From Congeria kusceri (taxonomy: Eukaryota; Mollusca; Bivalvia; Myida; Dreissenidae), in the NCBI GenBank assembly GCA_027627225.1, contig JAPFQT010000037.1:1444001-1508000 (forward strand): a DNA stretch of 64,000 nt, in the 5' to 3' direction. The notes under the pieces were generated by a model that saw only the letters and a program-made list of their open reading frames with translations, was not told the DNA's origin and did not search any database. This document shows positions 1 to 11,871 of the stretch, one piece after another. How positions within the stretch are numbered: the first letter of the stretch is position 1; every line of letters starts with the position of its first letter. The position numbers and the translations under genes are program-made.

Positions 1-1050
1 CGGTCTCGATTATAATGAAGTAAAATTATAATATGTTGTTATATCTACTTGGTTACGTAAAATAAACGATGTCACTGGGTAATTTATTCACAAACGCAGA
101 TTGCATAAAAGTATCAATGTAGATCTACATGTTAATTGGTGAAATGCATTTCATAAATATGTTTTCTAAGAATCATCTGCTTTCAACAGAAGGATATCAA
201 ACTTATATGTAGCATGTCACAACATTATCAACAAGAGCTGTTGTGTTCATAGACAATATATATTTATAGACATTTCTATGATCACTCCCGAATTAAAATC
301 GATATTCTACTGAAACAAACAAATGTCCTCTATATAACTGTGCTCCAAATAATGATTTCATCGATTGTCGCGATACATTTCCACCATAAAATATGTGAAA
401 AATGTGATCCGTAGGCATACACACTTTTTGGGGAATAACATTCTTCACACTTATAAATGTGACACATGAGATCATATTCTTCACAGCGTGTGAAAAAAAT
501 ATGATTTGGGGAAAATAAGATCCTACATATGTTGTCCTGTTGTTAGCCATTTTATACGTTTACAGATTTAACACGCGACGAATGTTTTGGGACATAATTT
601 GTCACCAAATACACAATTCACGATGTAAATTCGTGTATCTGAGATCGTGTTTCTGCCTGCTGCCATAATAAGTAAAATGGGTTTCTTGCATTATATAATC
701 AACTCGACTAACAAAAGTTCTTTGAAGACATTTGAAACAAAAGCAACAAAACAACACATACTGTTCTGAATATTACAAAATGTTAATAAACACACAACAC
801 AAATAAATTATATTAAGTTACATATAAAATGAATGTAAAATATAAATGCAGTTTCGGTGCGACCAGAAAATATGTTTAACTTGTATGTGCATATTTCCTT
901 TAAATATGCACTTAAACACAAATGCCTTACCTAGGTTTGGTAAATCAGTCAAACACATATAGACAGTTTATTACATACTATTAAGATTTAGATATGTGTT
1001 TGATGTTTAACTTTTCTAACATGATATTTGTTATTTCTTCTATAGATGAC
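1..1050. other. AT-rich non-coding stretch
   Basis: No coding region, RNA gene or repeat boundary could be supported here. The sequence is AT-rich with frequent stops in all frames; the one moderately open minus-strand frame (293-550) has no recognisable motif. Confidence 0.5.
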
Positions 1051-1345
1051 AAAATTATCGTTGTTATACTACCCAATAAACAACGGAAAAAGAAGTTCCG
1101 ATATTGAGCGGAGCATAGTCAATTGAAGTTCGAATTACAATTGCAAACATATATGTAAAATTATGTTAGAATCGAAATAATTTTGGCATTATCGTTGTTT
1201 ATCTGCCAATAAACAGCTCTTTGTCGTTTTGATACGTGCCTATTAAACAAATCGGGCTAACGACCTCGTGGTTTCATTCATACTCATAACCAAATAGTTA
1301 TTTATTGGCCGATAAACAACGATAAATCGAACATTATTTCTTTAT
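1051..1345 (+). repeat. Dispersed palindromic repeat family, copy A
   Basis: Contains the family's landmarks in order: AAAATTATCGTTGTTA, CCCAATAAACAACG, a GAGCGGAGCA block, ATTATCGTTGTTTAT followed by a near-complementary ATAAACA block, a CTCGTGGTTT block, and finally ATTGGCCGATAAACAACGAT. The family consensus holds near-palindromes built on ATCGTTGTTTAT / ATAAACAACGAT. Further copies lie at 1378, 5140, 5840, 19935 and (minus strand, split by an insertion) 30945-33505. No coding capacity is seen, so it is best described as a MITE-like or foldback-like non-autonomous repeat. Confidence 0.7.
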
Positions 1346-1377
1346 AATACTAACATGTTACTCTCTGAATATTCTAT

Positions 1378-1600
1378 AAACAGAGAACAAAATTATCGTT
1401 GTTAAACTGCCCAATATACAACGCAAAAAGTCCCAAATCTGAGCTGAGCATAGTAAAAAGTAGTTCCATTACAATTACAAAAATATTTCAAATCATATTT
1501 TGTTTGTGTTAGAATCCAAATAATTTTCGCATTATTGTTGTTTAAACGCCAATAAACAACTCTCATCGTTCTAATGCATGGCTATTAAATAACGAGGGTG
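1378..1600 (+). repeat. Dispersed palindromic repeat family, copy B
   Basis: Second copy only about 35 bases after copy A, in the same orientation. It starts with ACAAAATTATCGTTGTTAAA, continues with CCCAATATACAACGC and a GAGCTGAGCA block, and reaches a CGCCAATAAACAACTCTC block before homology fades. It is 3' truncated relative to copy A. Confidence 0.65.
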
Positions 1601-2136
1601 TTAACCTGAGTGGTTATATTTCTACGCATCAGAACTCCAAACTAAAAGACTTATTGAAAGTATATACAATATTTTGCCTTTTTTTAGTGATAATAGTGGT
1701 TAACAGTAAATACATGAAAGAAATATAGCCGATAACATCAGTAGCTAAACATCAATCGGAGAGCTAGTATTTTCGTTAAAACAAGCACCCAAAGCAGTCC
1801 TTGAAGAGTTATAGATCACAATGTTGCTTATTGCCATATCTCTCGATAATAAAGACTACTTTCAACATTCCTGGATCCAGGCGATGGTCCATTGTGTTCA
1901 TTCGCCCATTCCAAGAATGGTTCATGCAAATCCGTTCCTAACTAAAGTTGCTAACAGACCTACACACAGACAAACCAGCGATGACAAAAAGCATAACCTT
2001 TTTGTCGGAGGTTAATATTGTTAAATGCTTCACATTAACATAACACTCGATTACTATGCATTAAAATACCTTTAATTACGTTAACACAATTATTGGTCTA
2101 GGTATTGTTGTGCTATGTGCGTGTGAAGTACATTTT
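1601..2136. other. Non-coding stretch, no feature seen
   Basis: No supported gene or repeat. A short plus-strand open frame at 1821-2015 shows no recognisable motif. Confidence 0.4.
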
Positions 2137-2400
2137 AATCGAGTGCACCGGGATTCTCTCCCATATGGCTGTCGCCCCTAGGTGACATGTTATACATGTA
2201 GTCGGATTACGGGGGATAGTGTACGATGCAAGAGACGTCCCGTTCCAGAGGCGACCCTGGCTCTTTTAGCACCCTGTACACTGCACCTCGAGTTGACGTC
2301 TCAAGCGAATGATGGGTTAGTAGGTTAGGGTGTAGGGTTGATTCTAACCTGCGACCCCTGGGTTGTGAAGTAAGTACCACTAGACCACAAATCCATTGTG
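2137..2400 (-). repeat. tRNA-headed SINE-like repeat, copy 1
   Basis: On the minus strand the end near 2390-2320 reads like a tRNA gene: an A-box-like TGGTCTAGTGGT and, downstream, a B-box-like GGTTAGAATC. The body is similar to the repeat at 4085-4305: both hold an ATCGAGTGCACCGG-type block followed by a CATATG block and a CGCC-rich block. Two diverged copies with an internal pol III-type promoter fit a SINE. It is not a functional tRNA because the arms do not pair well. Confidence 0.5.
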
Positions 2401-2539
2401 CTATCCATCGTTCACATGTCTATCATTATGACTACATCGTATTACATGTGTTATTATTGTAGTAGTGGTAGTAGCATAGCGATTGTTGTTGTCGCAGAAG
2501 TTACGTAGTCTAGGTACAAATCATGGATAGAGACCATCG

Positions 2540-2600
2540 TGCAATTCACGATATCCTCGTGCACAGTGTGCATGTTGACACCTGTAGTCAGTTTTCTGCT
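2540..2600 (+). repeat. Short dispersed repeat shared with 6335-6395
   Basis: The block CACGATATCCTCGTGCACAG occurs here and again near 6337, each followed by diverged sequence rich in GTCAGTTT and GATCG motifs. It directly precedes the CGATGG foldback. Probably part of a larger degenerate non-autonomous element. Confidence 0.4.
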
Positions 2601-2669
2601 CTAGTTCGATCGATATCTGGAAAGTACGGTCTTCCGTTAGTGCCATCGCGATTTTTAGCAGAAATCCAA

Positions 2670-2875
2670 ACCACGATGGCACGATGGTACGATGACGATG
2701 TTGCGATGGTACGATGGCGATGGCACGATGTTACGATGACGATGACACGATGTTACATCGCAGTATCACCATCGTGCCATCGTACTATCGTGTTATCACC
2801 ATCGCACCATCGTCATCATACCATCGTGTCATCGACGTCGTACCATCGTTTGATCGGGCCATCATGGTTTCTATT
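2670..2875. repeat. CGATGG-based foldback (inverted microsatellite)
   Basis: The left half (about 2672-2756) is built from CGATGG, ACGATG and GCGATGG units. The right half (about 2757-2872) is built from the reverse complement, CCATCG, CATCGT and CCATCGTC. The two halves can pair as one long imperfect hairpin. No protein motif supports the open frames that cross it. Confidence 0.7.
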
Positions 2876-3027
2876 TATATTCAAAATCGCGATGGCCCTA
2901 ACGGAACAAAGCAGGAAAGCACCACCAAAATACAGCCATGTGTTCATTGGCCCTTTCAAACATGCCATGGAAAGTTCATGCAAATCAGTTCAGACACTTT
3001 TTACGTAAGTTGCTAACAACAAACTAA

Positions 3028-3150
3028 CAAACAGACAAACCAACCTACCAACGGCAACCAGACAAACCAAGCAACGTCAACCAGACAAACCAACCAACGT
3101 CAACCAGACAAAGGAACCAACGTCAACCAGACAAACCAACCAACGTCGGC
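3028..3150 (+). repeat. CAACGTCAACCAGACAAACC minisatellite
   Basis: About four to five units of roughly 26 bp containing CCAACGTCAACCAGACAAAC, with small length differences. Followed by unique AT-rich sequence and a G run at 3239-3248. Confidence 0.7.
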
Positions 3151-3308
3151 AAAAATGTAAGCTCCTTGGCGGATGTGATAATAATTGAGAAAGATCTATG
3201 ATAAAAAAAGGTACAATGTGATTAAAATAAATCTAAAGGGGGGGGGGGATATACGTGTTGAACGTTCAGTCTAATAATTTGTTAACTCAAATAACAGTAC
3301 ACCAAAAG

Positions 3309-3309
<1 letters not shown>

Positions 3310-3398
<89 letters not shown>

Positions 3399-3411
3399 TA
3401 TATATATATAA
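3310..3411. repeat. (AT)n microsatellite
   Basis: About 85 bases of uninterrupted AT/TA dinucleotide followed, after one G interruption, by another 14 or so. Open frames across it only encode alternating Tyr-Ile and are not genes. Confidence 0.95.
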
Positions 3412-4084
3412 ATGTCATGTATGTCGGCGAATGCTGTGCGTTTCTAATATTTACACCACTCTGAGAGCACATTCTGTTCTGTGTCTTAGTTTAAAATCAG
3501 TATATTTGTGTTCTTTTTTAATAAATGAAATAAGACGAAATTGTCTAAGAATTGTTAAAGTAAATATCCGTGACAAAATAAAACAATGTGTTTGTTTATA
3601 TTTTGGACATGAAATACGATTTTCTCTGCTAATATAAGCTTTAAGTTTAATTACTGTCAAAGTAACAAAGTAATGGTGTATTTATAAAAGCAACAATACT
3701 TAAAAACACCATAAACTAATATATCGGAATGTAGAACAGTCACTAGAACACTATAATCCGTGCGAGTCAATGTAAGGGAAGCAACTGCTGTCAGCACTTT
3801 GGTATGGAGTAACACCTTGTTGTCTCCCGTGCAACAATTGGATTTTGTTGTTTGTACAAACGCTTTTGCATTTTTTGGTCGCAAAACAATAATTGATATA
3901 CAACCCCTATGCTCATAGTTCGTTTTTATTGCATCGATATTAGCACGGACTGACCTGAACAACGATTGTAAGTTAATAACATGCTTCATTTCTTTTAAAC
4001 TAAATAAAATGCAATGATGTTTGGTTTATAGAAAATCAACCAATTTTATTTAAATGAACGATATCTGTGTATGTTATTAATTTT
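3412..4084. other. Non-coding stretch with one dispersed repeat
   Basis: No gene is supported. It holds the short repeat at 3764-3840 listed separately. Open frames on both strands are short and without motifs. Confidence 0.4.
3764..3840 (+). repeat. Dispersed repeat shared with 9497-9575
   Basis: Both copies run through a GAGTC...A(G)GGGAAG block, AACTGCTG, GAGTAACAC and finally GTTGTCTCCCGTGC. They are the same strand and similar length (about 75 bases), with clear divergence in the middle. Origin unknown. Confidence 0.55.
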
Positions 4085-4305
4085 TATTGAGTACACCGGT
4101 ATTCTTTTTCATATGATCATCGCCTCCTATAAAAACGTGTTAGTTGGGTTATTAATGAAAGTGAAAGCTACAGGAGGCAAACCTAGATCTTTGAGTGCCC
4201 GGTATGAAGCATTTAGTATAAGTTGCACTTCGGGGGCTCGAGTCTGCGACCACTGGGTTTTTGAAGTCAGTGTGTTAACACTCGACCACGGATCCGCTAT
4301 GAATG
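4085..4305 (-). repeat. tRNA-headed SINE-like repeat, copy 2
   Basis: Diverged copy of the repeat at 2137-2400 in the same orientation. On the minus strand it shows GTGGTCGAGTGTTAACAC (A-box-like) followed by GCAGACTCGAGCCCC (B-box-like). The body keeps the GAGTACACCGG, CATATGAT and CATCGCC blocks. Confidence 0.5.
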
Positions 4306-5139
4306 ATATCTCTGTACGTGACAATAATGTTATGCCTCTAATCATGTGTTAAGTAAGATAAGGCACTGAAATGTAAGTACATGTATAGCAAAGGAATACA
4401 CCATATCCGAGTCACAGTTTTGTTTTCAATAATGCGGGCATCGCTCTCATACTATTAGTATATTCGTTGCAATAACACGTAACAGTAAGTATTAAATTGT
4501 TTTAAAATATTGTATCGTGTAATGATGTATTTATTGCATTTCAAGTATAATACGGCATACATTCCAGATAAGATGTCTGAATCCTCACAATATTCGTATG
4601 TTGCGTGAATATGTGAGCATGTGCCAAGTTCAGGGACTCAATGAGTTTTAAAACATCTGCAACAACAAGAAGTGTTCAACTGCAATTGTATACGCTTTTG
4701 AAATTATTGTCATTTTTGTTGAAAACCACAACCCGTGACAAGTTACAGGCGCGGTAACAGGATTTGGGGTTAGAAGGGGCGGAAAATTAGTCACTACCTA
4801 CAGAACTTAAGTTGCGATTCAATGATTATACGACTGTGTGATGTTTAAGCAACATGGGGGGTACATTTAACCCATGTTATTCTTAAGTGTAGTTAGAGAA
4901 ATTGCTGTAGCAGAAGTTCATCCTTTTTATTCAATTAATGTACATCTGTTTCAGCCTTCGGACAAGTATGACATTTTTAGATGGCCTTTGTCAATGTCAG
5001 CTATTAGAAAAATGTGATTTGACAAGAGCAGTTTAGCGAAAGTACCACAACACACGTGTGATGACTTACGATGAATTAATTGATTTAAGAAATAATTTTC
5101 CATTTACAGTCACACCGATTTGTCGTTCTGATGCGGTAT
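4306..5139. other. Non-coding stretch, no feature seen
   Basis: No gene, RNA or repeat boundary could be supported in this interval. Confidence 0.4.
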
Positions 5140-5255
5140 ATTAACCCGGTATATTAACGCCCTCGTGATTTAAATTAGACCCCAAATCGTTGTTTATTAG
5201 GCGATAAACAACGATAGAGCGAAAATTATTTCGATTCTAACATGACATGACTACA
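5140..5255 (+). repeat. Dispersed palindromic repeat family, partial copy C
   Basis: Keeps only the 3' half of the family: GTCGTTCTGATGCG, a CGCCCTCGTGATTTAAATTA block, and GTTGTTTATTAGGCGATAAAC with AACGATAGAGCG after it, ending in ATTATTTCGATTCTAACATG. Confidence 0.6.
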
Positions 5256-5524
5256 TTTTATGCGAATAATATTTTATAGTTTCGTACCTAATTTATTTCT
5301 GGCTGTTTATTGGTAGTTTACCACCAGTGAATTCTTTGTCTATAGAAAACTCTGCGCGTGTCATGTTAGGATGAAGAACAAATAATTGAAAACGGGGCGG
5401 AATATGTGTGAGGTTTTCAATATCAAATGTCGGATGACCCGTTCTAAATCTCCATATGAGTTTCTCTTTGTTGCGCTGACCGTGATGCAGCTATGTAAGT
5501 GGGAATCTGGTTGTCTAAATCAGT

Positions 5525-5806
5525 ATAGGGATATGGAGTAAGTCCCACTGCATTTGGTCAACATATTACCAAATATTATGTACATAGTGTTGAAGTCAAT
5601 CACATTTACATTCATATATAGGCATATGGAGTAAGTCCCACTGCATTTGGTCAACATATTACCAAATATTATGTACATAGTGTTGAAGTCAATCACATTT
5701 ACATTCATATATAGGGATATGGAGTAAGTCCCACTGCATTTGGTCAACATATTACCAAATATTATGTACATAGTGTTGAAGTCAATCACATTTACATTCA
5801 TATATA
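5525..5806. repeat. 93-bp tandem repeat, three copies
   Basis: Three nearly identical units begin with GATATGGAGTAAGTCCCACT (GCATATGG in the second) at about 5530, 5623 and 5716. The 93-bp period is divisible by three, so the minus strand stays open with a 31-residue repeat. I see no start context or motif that makes this a gene. High identity indicates recent duplication. Confidence 0.9.
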
Positions 5807-5839
5807 ATACATAATTGCATGATACTCGCTAATTTTTCA

Positions 5840-6145
5840 AAAGACAAAGAACAAAATTCTCGTTGTAAACTCCCCAAAAAACAACGCAAAAAGAAGTTCT
5901 TATTATTCTGAGCGGAGCATTGTAAAAATTAGTTTCAATTACAATTACAAAAATATTTGTCAAATCATGTTAGAATCGAAATAATTTTTGCGTTACCCAA
6001 TAACAACTCTCTGTCGTTCTGACGTGGCTATGAAACAACTCGGGCTAACGCCCTCGTGGTTTACTTACTACGCATCAGAACTCCAAATCGTTGTTAACTG
6101 GCCGATAAACAACGATAAATCTAAAATTATTTCTTAAATATTAAA
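5840..6145 (+). repeat. Dispersed palindromic repeat family, copy D
   Basis: Near full-length copy: ACAAAATTCTCGTTGTAAAC, CAACGCAAAAAGAAGTTC, TCTGAGCGGAGCATTG, ATCATGTTAGAATCGAAATA, CTCTCTGTCGTTCTGACG, GCCCTCGTGGTTTACTTACT, CATCAGAACTCCAAATCG, then TGGCCGATAAACAACGATAA. It is one of the clearest copies for defining the family. Confidence 0.7.
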
Positions 6146-7683
6146 CACGGTTTAAATTAGTATAATTTGATTTTAAACTGAGTACAATGTATATCTGTTT
6201 CGACATATATTTAGCCACTTTACCACCGCGTATTTAGAGAAATAGTTGCAGCGATCCGTCTCTATATACTGTCTCTGTGACGCCACTTCTATTTATAGAA
6301 CGAGTGAAGTTGCTTATAATAACGGCATAAACACTCACGATATCCTCGTGCACAGTTTATATGTACATTCAGCGTCAGTTTCCGGCACAGATCGGCGCAT
6401 CGCCGAAGCGATTTGAACGTCGCAATCTCGTGTGGTTTTTTAATATGTGGCTATAAAGTTGGGCGAAGATACGAAAAGACGACGTTCATATCGCTTACGC
6501 GCATCGATACGCCGAAAGAAAGCTCCTGAAGATCGTAACTTAAGATATACTTACGTGATAATTTTATACAGAGTTTTTATTGGAAAATCAACAATTTCTT
6601 TTCGAAATATATATATAACGAAAGAGAAGCATTTGTCACTCTTTTACGATAATAAACTATATTAATCTAAATCGAACACCGTAAATGATTTGGTCATATA
6701 CTTTAGGAATATTACGATTCTAAGACATTTACTAACATGTTTACTAAGCAGCTTTATGTATACAAGTCAAGGTGCATTATAACTGATAAGTGCTAATGTA
6801 TTGCCGTGCCCTATGATGTTCTCGTTATTACATTCACAGCGATAATAGATTCATGTTTACGTAAATTTTTAACTGAATCCTTCAATTAATAAGACATATG
6901 TCCATGTTAATGTATCAGTAAATGAAATACTTGCCACTTTATACAATCGCCCATGTTTTACATAATGCAGTTGAAATATAAACACACATTACAAAATAAT
7001 AATGCTGTCAGCTCGATTAGTTTAATTATATTAAACACCATAATAACATTAAGGCTACTACAGATTAAAACAACGGCCTCAGAAATTCAGAGCAAAACTC
7101 CGTGAATGAAAACTGAACTTGTTCATTTAAATGTTTGGACTTGTATTTCATTATTCATTGCAAACACAGTGTATAAATCTATTCTTGTTGAAAATAAACA
7201 GTAGAAAACTGTTTTCTAACACTTATGTGCATAATAATTTACACGCATTTCCATGATTATTCACGAGTATAAATGAAGGCGTATATATGTTTATTAAAGA
7301 AATGTGTGTATGGTTTGCACGATGATTGAAACCAGTATTTCTTGAATAGTCACGAATCCGCTTCATACAATAATGTAAGCGATATGGTGCTACATTCAAC
7401 GGTTCAATATACGACTCTGAAATTTGCAGACACTGAATTTGCAGAAATATTGGTCACTTGGTACATTATTTCAATAGATAATTCATACTACTTCAATGCA
7501 GCAATCAACCTCAACTACAAGTAGTCAACATTCTGTAAAAGTACTGTGCCCTAAACACTACTGGACACTTACACTTATTCTCAGGTAAGGAAAGAACGAC
7601 GATTGACCCAACACCCGTTATGGATGATATGTTCTGAGTTTCAACGCTAGTATTTACAATGACCGTTATTATTTCAACTCACA
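6146..7683. other. Non-coding stretch with little structure
   Basis: AT-rich. The block near 6337 matches 2546, and the rest shows nothing recognisable. Short open frames at 6447-6665 and 7342-7524 lack motifs, and I do not call them genes. Confidence 0.4.
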
Positions 7684-8455
7684 TTTTGCCTTCATCATTA
7701 CGTATTGCCGTAATCGACGGACACACGGTTGCCTTCATCAGCGGACACGGTTGCATTCATCGGCGGACACACGGTTGCCATCATCGGCAAACATACGGTT
7801 GAATTCATCGGTGGACACACGGTTGCCATAATAGGCGGATACACAGTTGCATTTATCTGCATTCATCTGCGGACTCACAGTTGCCTTCATCAGCGGACAC
7901 ACGGTTGTCTTCATCGGCGGACACACGGTTGCCTTCATCGCCGGAAACACGGTTGCCTTCATCGGTAGACTCACGGTTGTCTTTATCGGCGGACACACGG
8001 TTGCCTTCATCAGCGGACACACGGTTGCCTTCATCGGCGGACCACACGGTTGTCTTCATCGCCGAACACACGGTTGCCTTCATCGCCGGACACACGGCTG
8101 CCTTCATCGGCAGACCACACGGGTGACTGCATTGGCATACCACACGGTTGCCTTCATTGGCGGACCACACGGTTGCCATCATCGGCAGACACACGGTTGC
8201 CTTCATCGGCACACACGGTTGCCATAATCGGCGGACACACGGTTGCCTTCATCGGCGGACCACACAGTTGTCTTCATTGCCGGACAAATGGTGCCTTCAT
8301 CGGCGGACCACACGGTTGCCTTCATTGGCGGACCACACGGTTGCCATCATCGGCAGACACACTGTTGCCTTCATCGGCACACACGGTTGCCATAATCGGC
8401 GGACACACGGTTGCCTTAATCGGCGGACGCACGGTTGCCTTAATCAGCGTTTATT
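7684..8455 (+). repeat. 24-bp minisatellite array
   Basis: About 32 degenerate units of CACACGGTTGCCTTCATCGG plus CGGA. A higher-order duplication of 168 bp (7 x 24) is visible: the variant ACGGTTGCCTTCATTGG occurs at about 8145 and again at 8313, with the same run of variants after each. Because 24 is divisible by three, several frames on both strands stay open for up to about 180 codons. The overlapping open frames and the lack of any domain argue that these are by-products. Confidence 0.9.
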
Positions 8456-9099
8456 GGGTTGCAAGCATACCTACTGGTTATTTGGGTTGGGACGATACGA
8501 AGTATTACGTTTTACGATACGTACGATACAACCATATGATGTTGTTACAAGCAACATTTCAGTTATTCAAATATCTTTTTTATTAATAAAATAGCTAGAT
8601 ATTGTTGTTTGTTAATAGCCAATACTGTCTGTTAATATGATTCATGTTTAAGTTCACAAGAGTTATTTTAAATTTTCTGTCAATCAAAACGAAGTGATAC
8701 ACAAGTTATTGAATGTTTGTTCCATATCCTTAAAGCAAGTCAAAAACACTGAGTTTTATTGTATGCACTTTGTACAATAGAAAACAAACGCGTGAATAAT
8801 ATTGTAACTGAACAGAAATTAATTTTCTTCACATGCTCAATTGTTTATGTTGTGCTTAAGAGGCACAAGTTTGTCCACCATATCTGGAGTTAAACGTAAC
8901 TTTGTCGTTGTCCAACTTGATAGTATTAACAAAGCAAATTCTGATCGATCAATAGCCCTCTTAACAGCCAATTAAATCGTCTTTTACATTCTAAGTTAAC
9001 GTCTGTGAAAAGTCTGAAACCATCAAACGTAACATAACATAAAACGTAACTGGATGTCGTTCAGACATAGTCACTCTGAAAATATCGATATTTAGGTTT
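8456..9099. other. Non-coding stretch, no feature seen
   Basis: AT-rich sequence after the minisatellite. No supported coding region or repeat. Confidence 0.4.
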
Positions 9100-9370
9100 T
9101 GTGTAGGAGGAGTTGCGTTCACAAGATTGTTATTCTCCGTATGTATTCCATAGAAGATAAATAATCAAAGGGCCATAACTTCCTAACGGCGGAGAAAAAT
9201 CTCCATCTTTACGCACAACAACTCATTATCGTCAACAACGAAGAGAAGTTTAAAGAAAATCCGTTCTGTAGGAGTTGCGTTTACAAGAAATGTGCCCTAT
9301 ATAGTCCATCGAGGAAAAATAAAGGGCCATACATTCTGAATGGAGGAGAAAAACTAAACGACATCTCTAT
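9100..9370. repeat. Two-unit ~170-bp repeat
   Basis: TAGGAGTTGCGTTTACAAGA at about 9273 repeats, with small changes, the block at about 9103. Each is followed by a block with CATA...ATA, AAAGGGCCATA and GGAGAAAAA. The pattern resembles the tandem monomers of the tandem-cored elements further downstream, but no ends or hairpin are seen. Confidence 0.6.
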
Positions 9371-9496
9371 TATATGCTTCCAAAGTACCAAGTTATCTAA
9401 AGTGTAAAACGCAACCATAGCTGAGAGCTAATGTGTAATTACGAATTTACGAGTAAATAACGCGTTTGCTGTATCTATTTCAGGCCTGCCAAGTCC

Positions 9497-9575
9497 TGTC
9501 GGAGTCGATATAGGGGAAGAAACTGCTGCAAGGAGAACGGACAAGAGTAACACTTAGTTGTCTCCCGTGCTACGG
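9497..9575 (+). repeat. Dispersed repeat, second copy of 3764-3840
   Basis: Shares the GAGTC, GGGGAAG, AACTGCTG, GAGTAACAC and GTTGTCTCCCGTGC landmarks with the copy at 3764-3840. Confidence 0.55.
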
Positions 9576-11417
9576 AAAGTATATGTTGTTAACTGGATAG
9601 CATGTGTAAGAACTTGCAAGTGTATTTAAAGTATTTTGGTCAAAAACACAATAATTAAAATACTAACTGAATTGATATATTTTGATTTTAAATGTTTTTA
9701 TATTTCCTTATTGACTTTTCTAAACTGTTTTCCTAAATTAGTGAGTGGTTTTATTTATTTTCTAGAATACAACGGTCGGGCAAAAATGTCTCGAAAGCAA
9801 TCAACTTGTAGTAACTAAATGGAAACAAATTCTAAAACTACATAAACAACATCTCCGTGCATAAAATACATGTTGTTTATACATGTTGTATATCTATAGT
9901 CACTTTTTGATTGCGAGAACTCTACATTAAGTACCATATTACAATAGTAGCAAGTGTATACTACTCAAAAGTCCTAAGCAGCCACCTGATATTTCTGTAT
10001 TTTACACCGGACGCATTATTCAGTTTTTCTTTGTTTTGAATGATAACTAAGAATACTAATATTTTTCAAAATTTATAATAAATTTCATTCATATCCTATT
10101 ACACACAAACACTCGACGCACATGCATAATTTCAAATTGATATAATAAACAGTTTTAAAGTTATATCCATTATTGCAGTGGCGGTTTAGGACTGTTGAAT
10201 AGTGTACTTATATGTCAGAGGCATATTTTTGTTAAATACAACGCATCAAAAGAAAGCACCAGTATGAGTTTTAATAGTAGCATTAGCACCTTTAAATTAG
10301 AATGTTCTCGTAAATATATCCAGTGTGTGCACTTAATAAGTCAGTGGCTGTAGCTACTTCTGGGCATGTGTAAATGTGGCGGGCGGATGATTGAGTGCGA
10401 GTTGCGTCTCTTCCTATAATTCATAATATTACGTTAGGAAACACTCGGAGAGCACAGGCCTCCGCCAAGATAGTTTATCACGATTAAGTACACCCACTAC
10501 AAGTACAGGATGTTGTGTCACATAACTGAAATACTTATAGATTTATAGTCTAACAGAATGCCTTTGGTATCCTATGCCGAGCCGCTAAATATAGTCATCA
10601 GTAGCAAATTACCGCATTATACCCATAGTTGATTAAAATTCAAAGATGCGTGACGAAAATAAGCGTTTAATGTCAGTCCATAGATTCAGGACAGAACGAT
10701 AGCAAAGATTCGTGATGAACTCCATGCTACCGGAAGAGTTTACAACTGACCACCACAGACGATTAAGAAGGAAATGCAACTGATGAACAAGACATACACA
10801 TAATTTTCAGCCATCTCCAAAAACAGAATACTCGGGAAACGGTGAGAACACAACCGGTACGCATCAATGTCCATCAGCGACACTGAAGTGCGTAGATTAT
10901 GACGTCAATATGGCCTGTGACGTAGAAGTCCGAAATTCGAACATTACCACTTCACTGTAGCCTGAAACGACGACAGAACGCGCGTGTACCGGAGTCAATG
11001 TTTCTTAGGTACGGCAGTGTCCGGCAAAGTTAAAACGGCATAATTCCGGTTAGTCATGTTCACTTTTTAGTTTTTATAAATAGTGAAGCTGTTTACTCTG
11101 AGTCCTAGGAGAAAAATTGCAATGATATCCAGAGATTTGAGGAATATGGCGCCCTGTTTTATCGTCAATGCGTTTACTTACACAGCTGTACAAGCATATA
11201 TATGTAGGAATACTTGAAAATCACGTATATTTCGATTTTAGTCAATATACGGGTTCATCCGATATATATTGTAATGTACCATATACAACATGCAAATAAG
11301 TAAAATGTTTGACATTTTGATTCTCAATCGTAAATATCTACCTCTTTTATATGAAACGATGTGCATAAAGGCAAATTTCACTGTACAGATAATTTGACAG
11401 ACAAATGATGCAATAAT
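9576..11417. other. Non-coding stretch, possible degraded transposon 5' part
   Basis: No intact gene. Around 10670-10790 the plus strand reads pieces such as RTIAKIRDELHATGRVY, which could be an N-terminal helix-turn-helix remnant belonging with the mariner remnant at 11872. The link is speculative. Confidence 0.3.
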
Positions 11418-11635
11418 CACATACACGCAACACAACCATGTGTCACATACATGTAACACAACCACGCGTCACATACATGCAACACAACCACGTGTCACAT
11501 CCACGCGACACAACCACGCGTCACATCCACGCAACACAACCACGCGTCACATCCACGCAACACAACCACGCACCACATGCATTATATCCACGCAACATAA
11601 TACGACATAAGTGACACAATCACGTTTTACAACCA
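11418..11635 (+). repeat. 26-bp ACACAACCACGCGTCACATC minisatellite
   Basis: Units with ACCACGCG/ACCACGTG recur at 11461, 11487, 11513, 11539 and 11565, a 26-bp period, with degenerate units on both sides. Confidence 0.85.
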
Positions 11636-11871
11636 CGCGAATTAACCAAATTAGTCCACCATTTGAAATGACTTTTTTGCACAACCACGTAAAAGTAATA
11701 TGTCGCAGAACCAAAGGAAAAAATATGTGGCATAACCAAGCGAAATATATATTTCTTAGTTATAAAAATAAGATTGATTTAACTTTAACATGATAAATAT
11801 TTTCAAATACGATACATGTACTTATTACACGCTTAAATGAAATACTTAAGGTATTTTTTTTTCTTTTCGCC

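Noticed and set aside
3255..3472. Open frames encoding alternating Tyr-Ile on both strands
   Set aside because: They are translations of the (AT)n microsatellite and carry no other information.
7729..8594. Six overlapping open frames of 80-180 codons
   Set aside because: They follow from a 24-bp repeat lacking stops in several frames on both strands; no domain or start context favours one.
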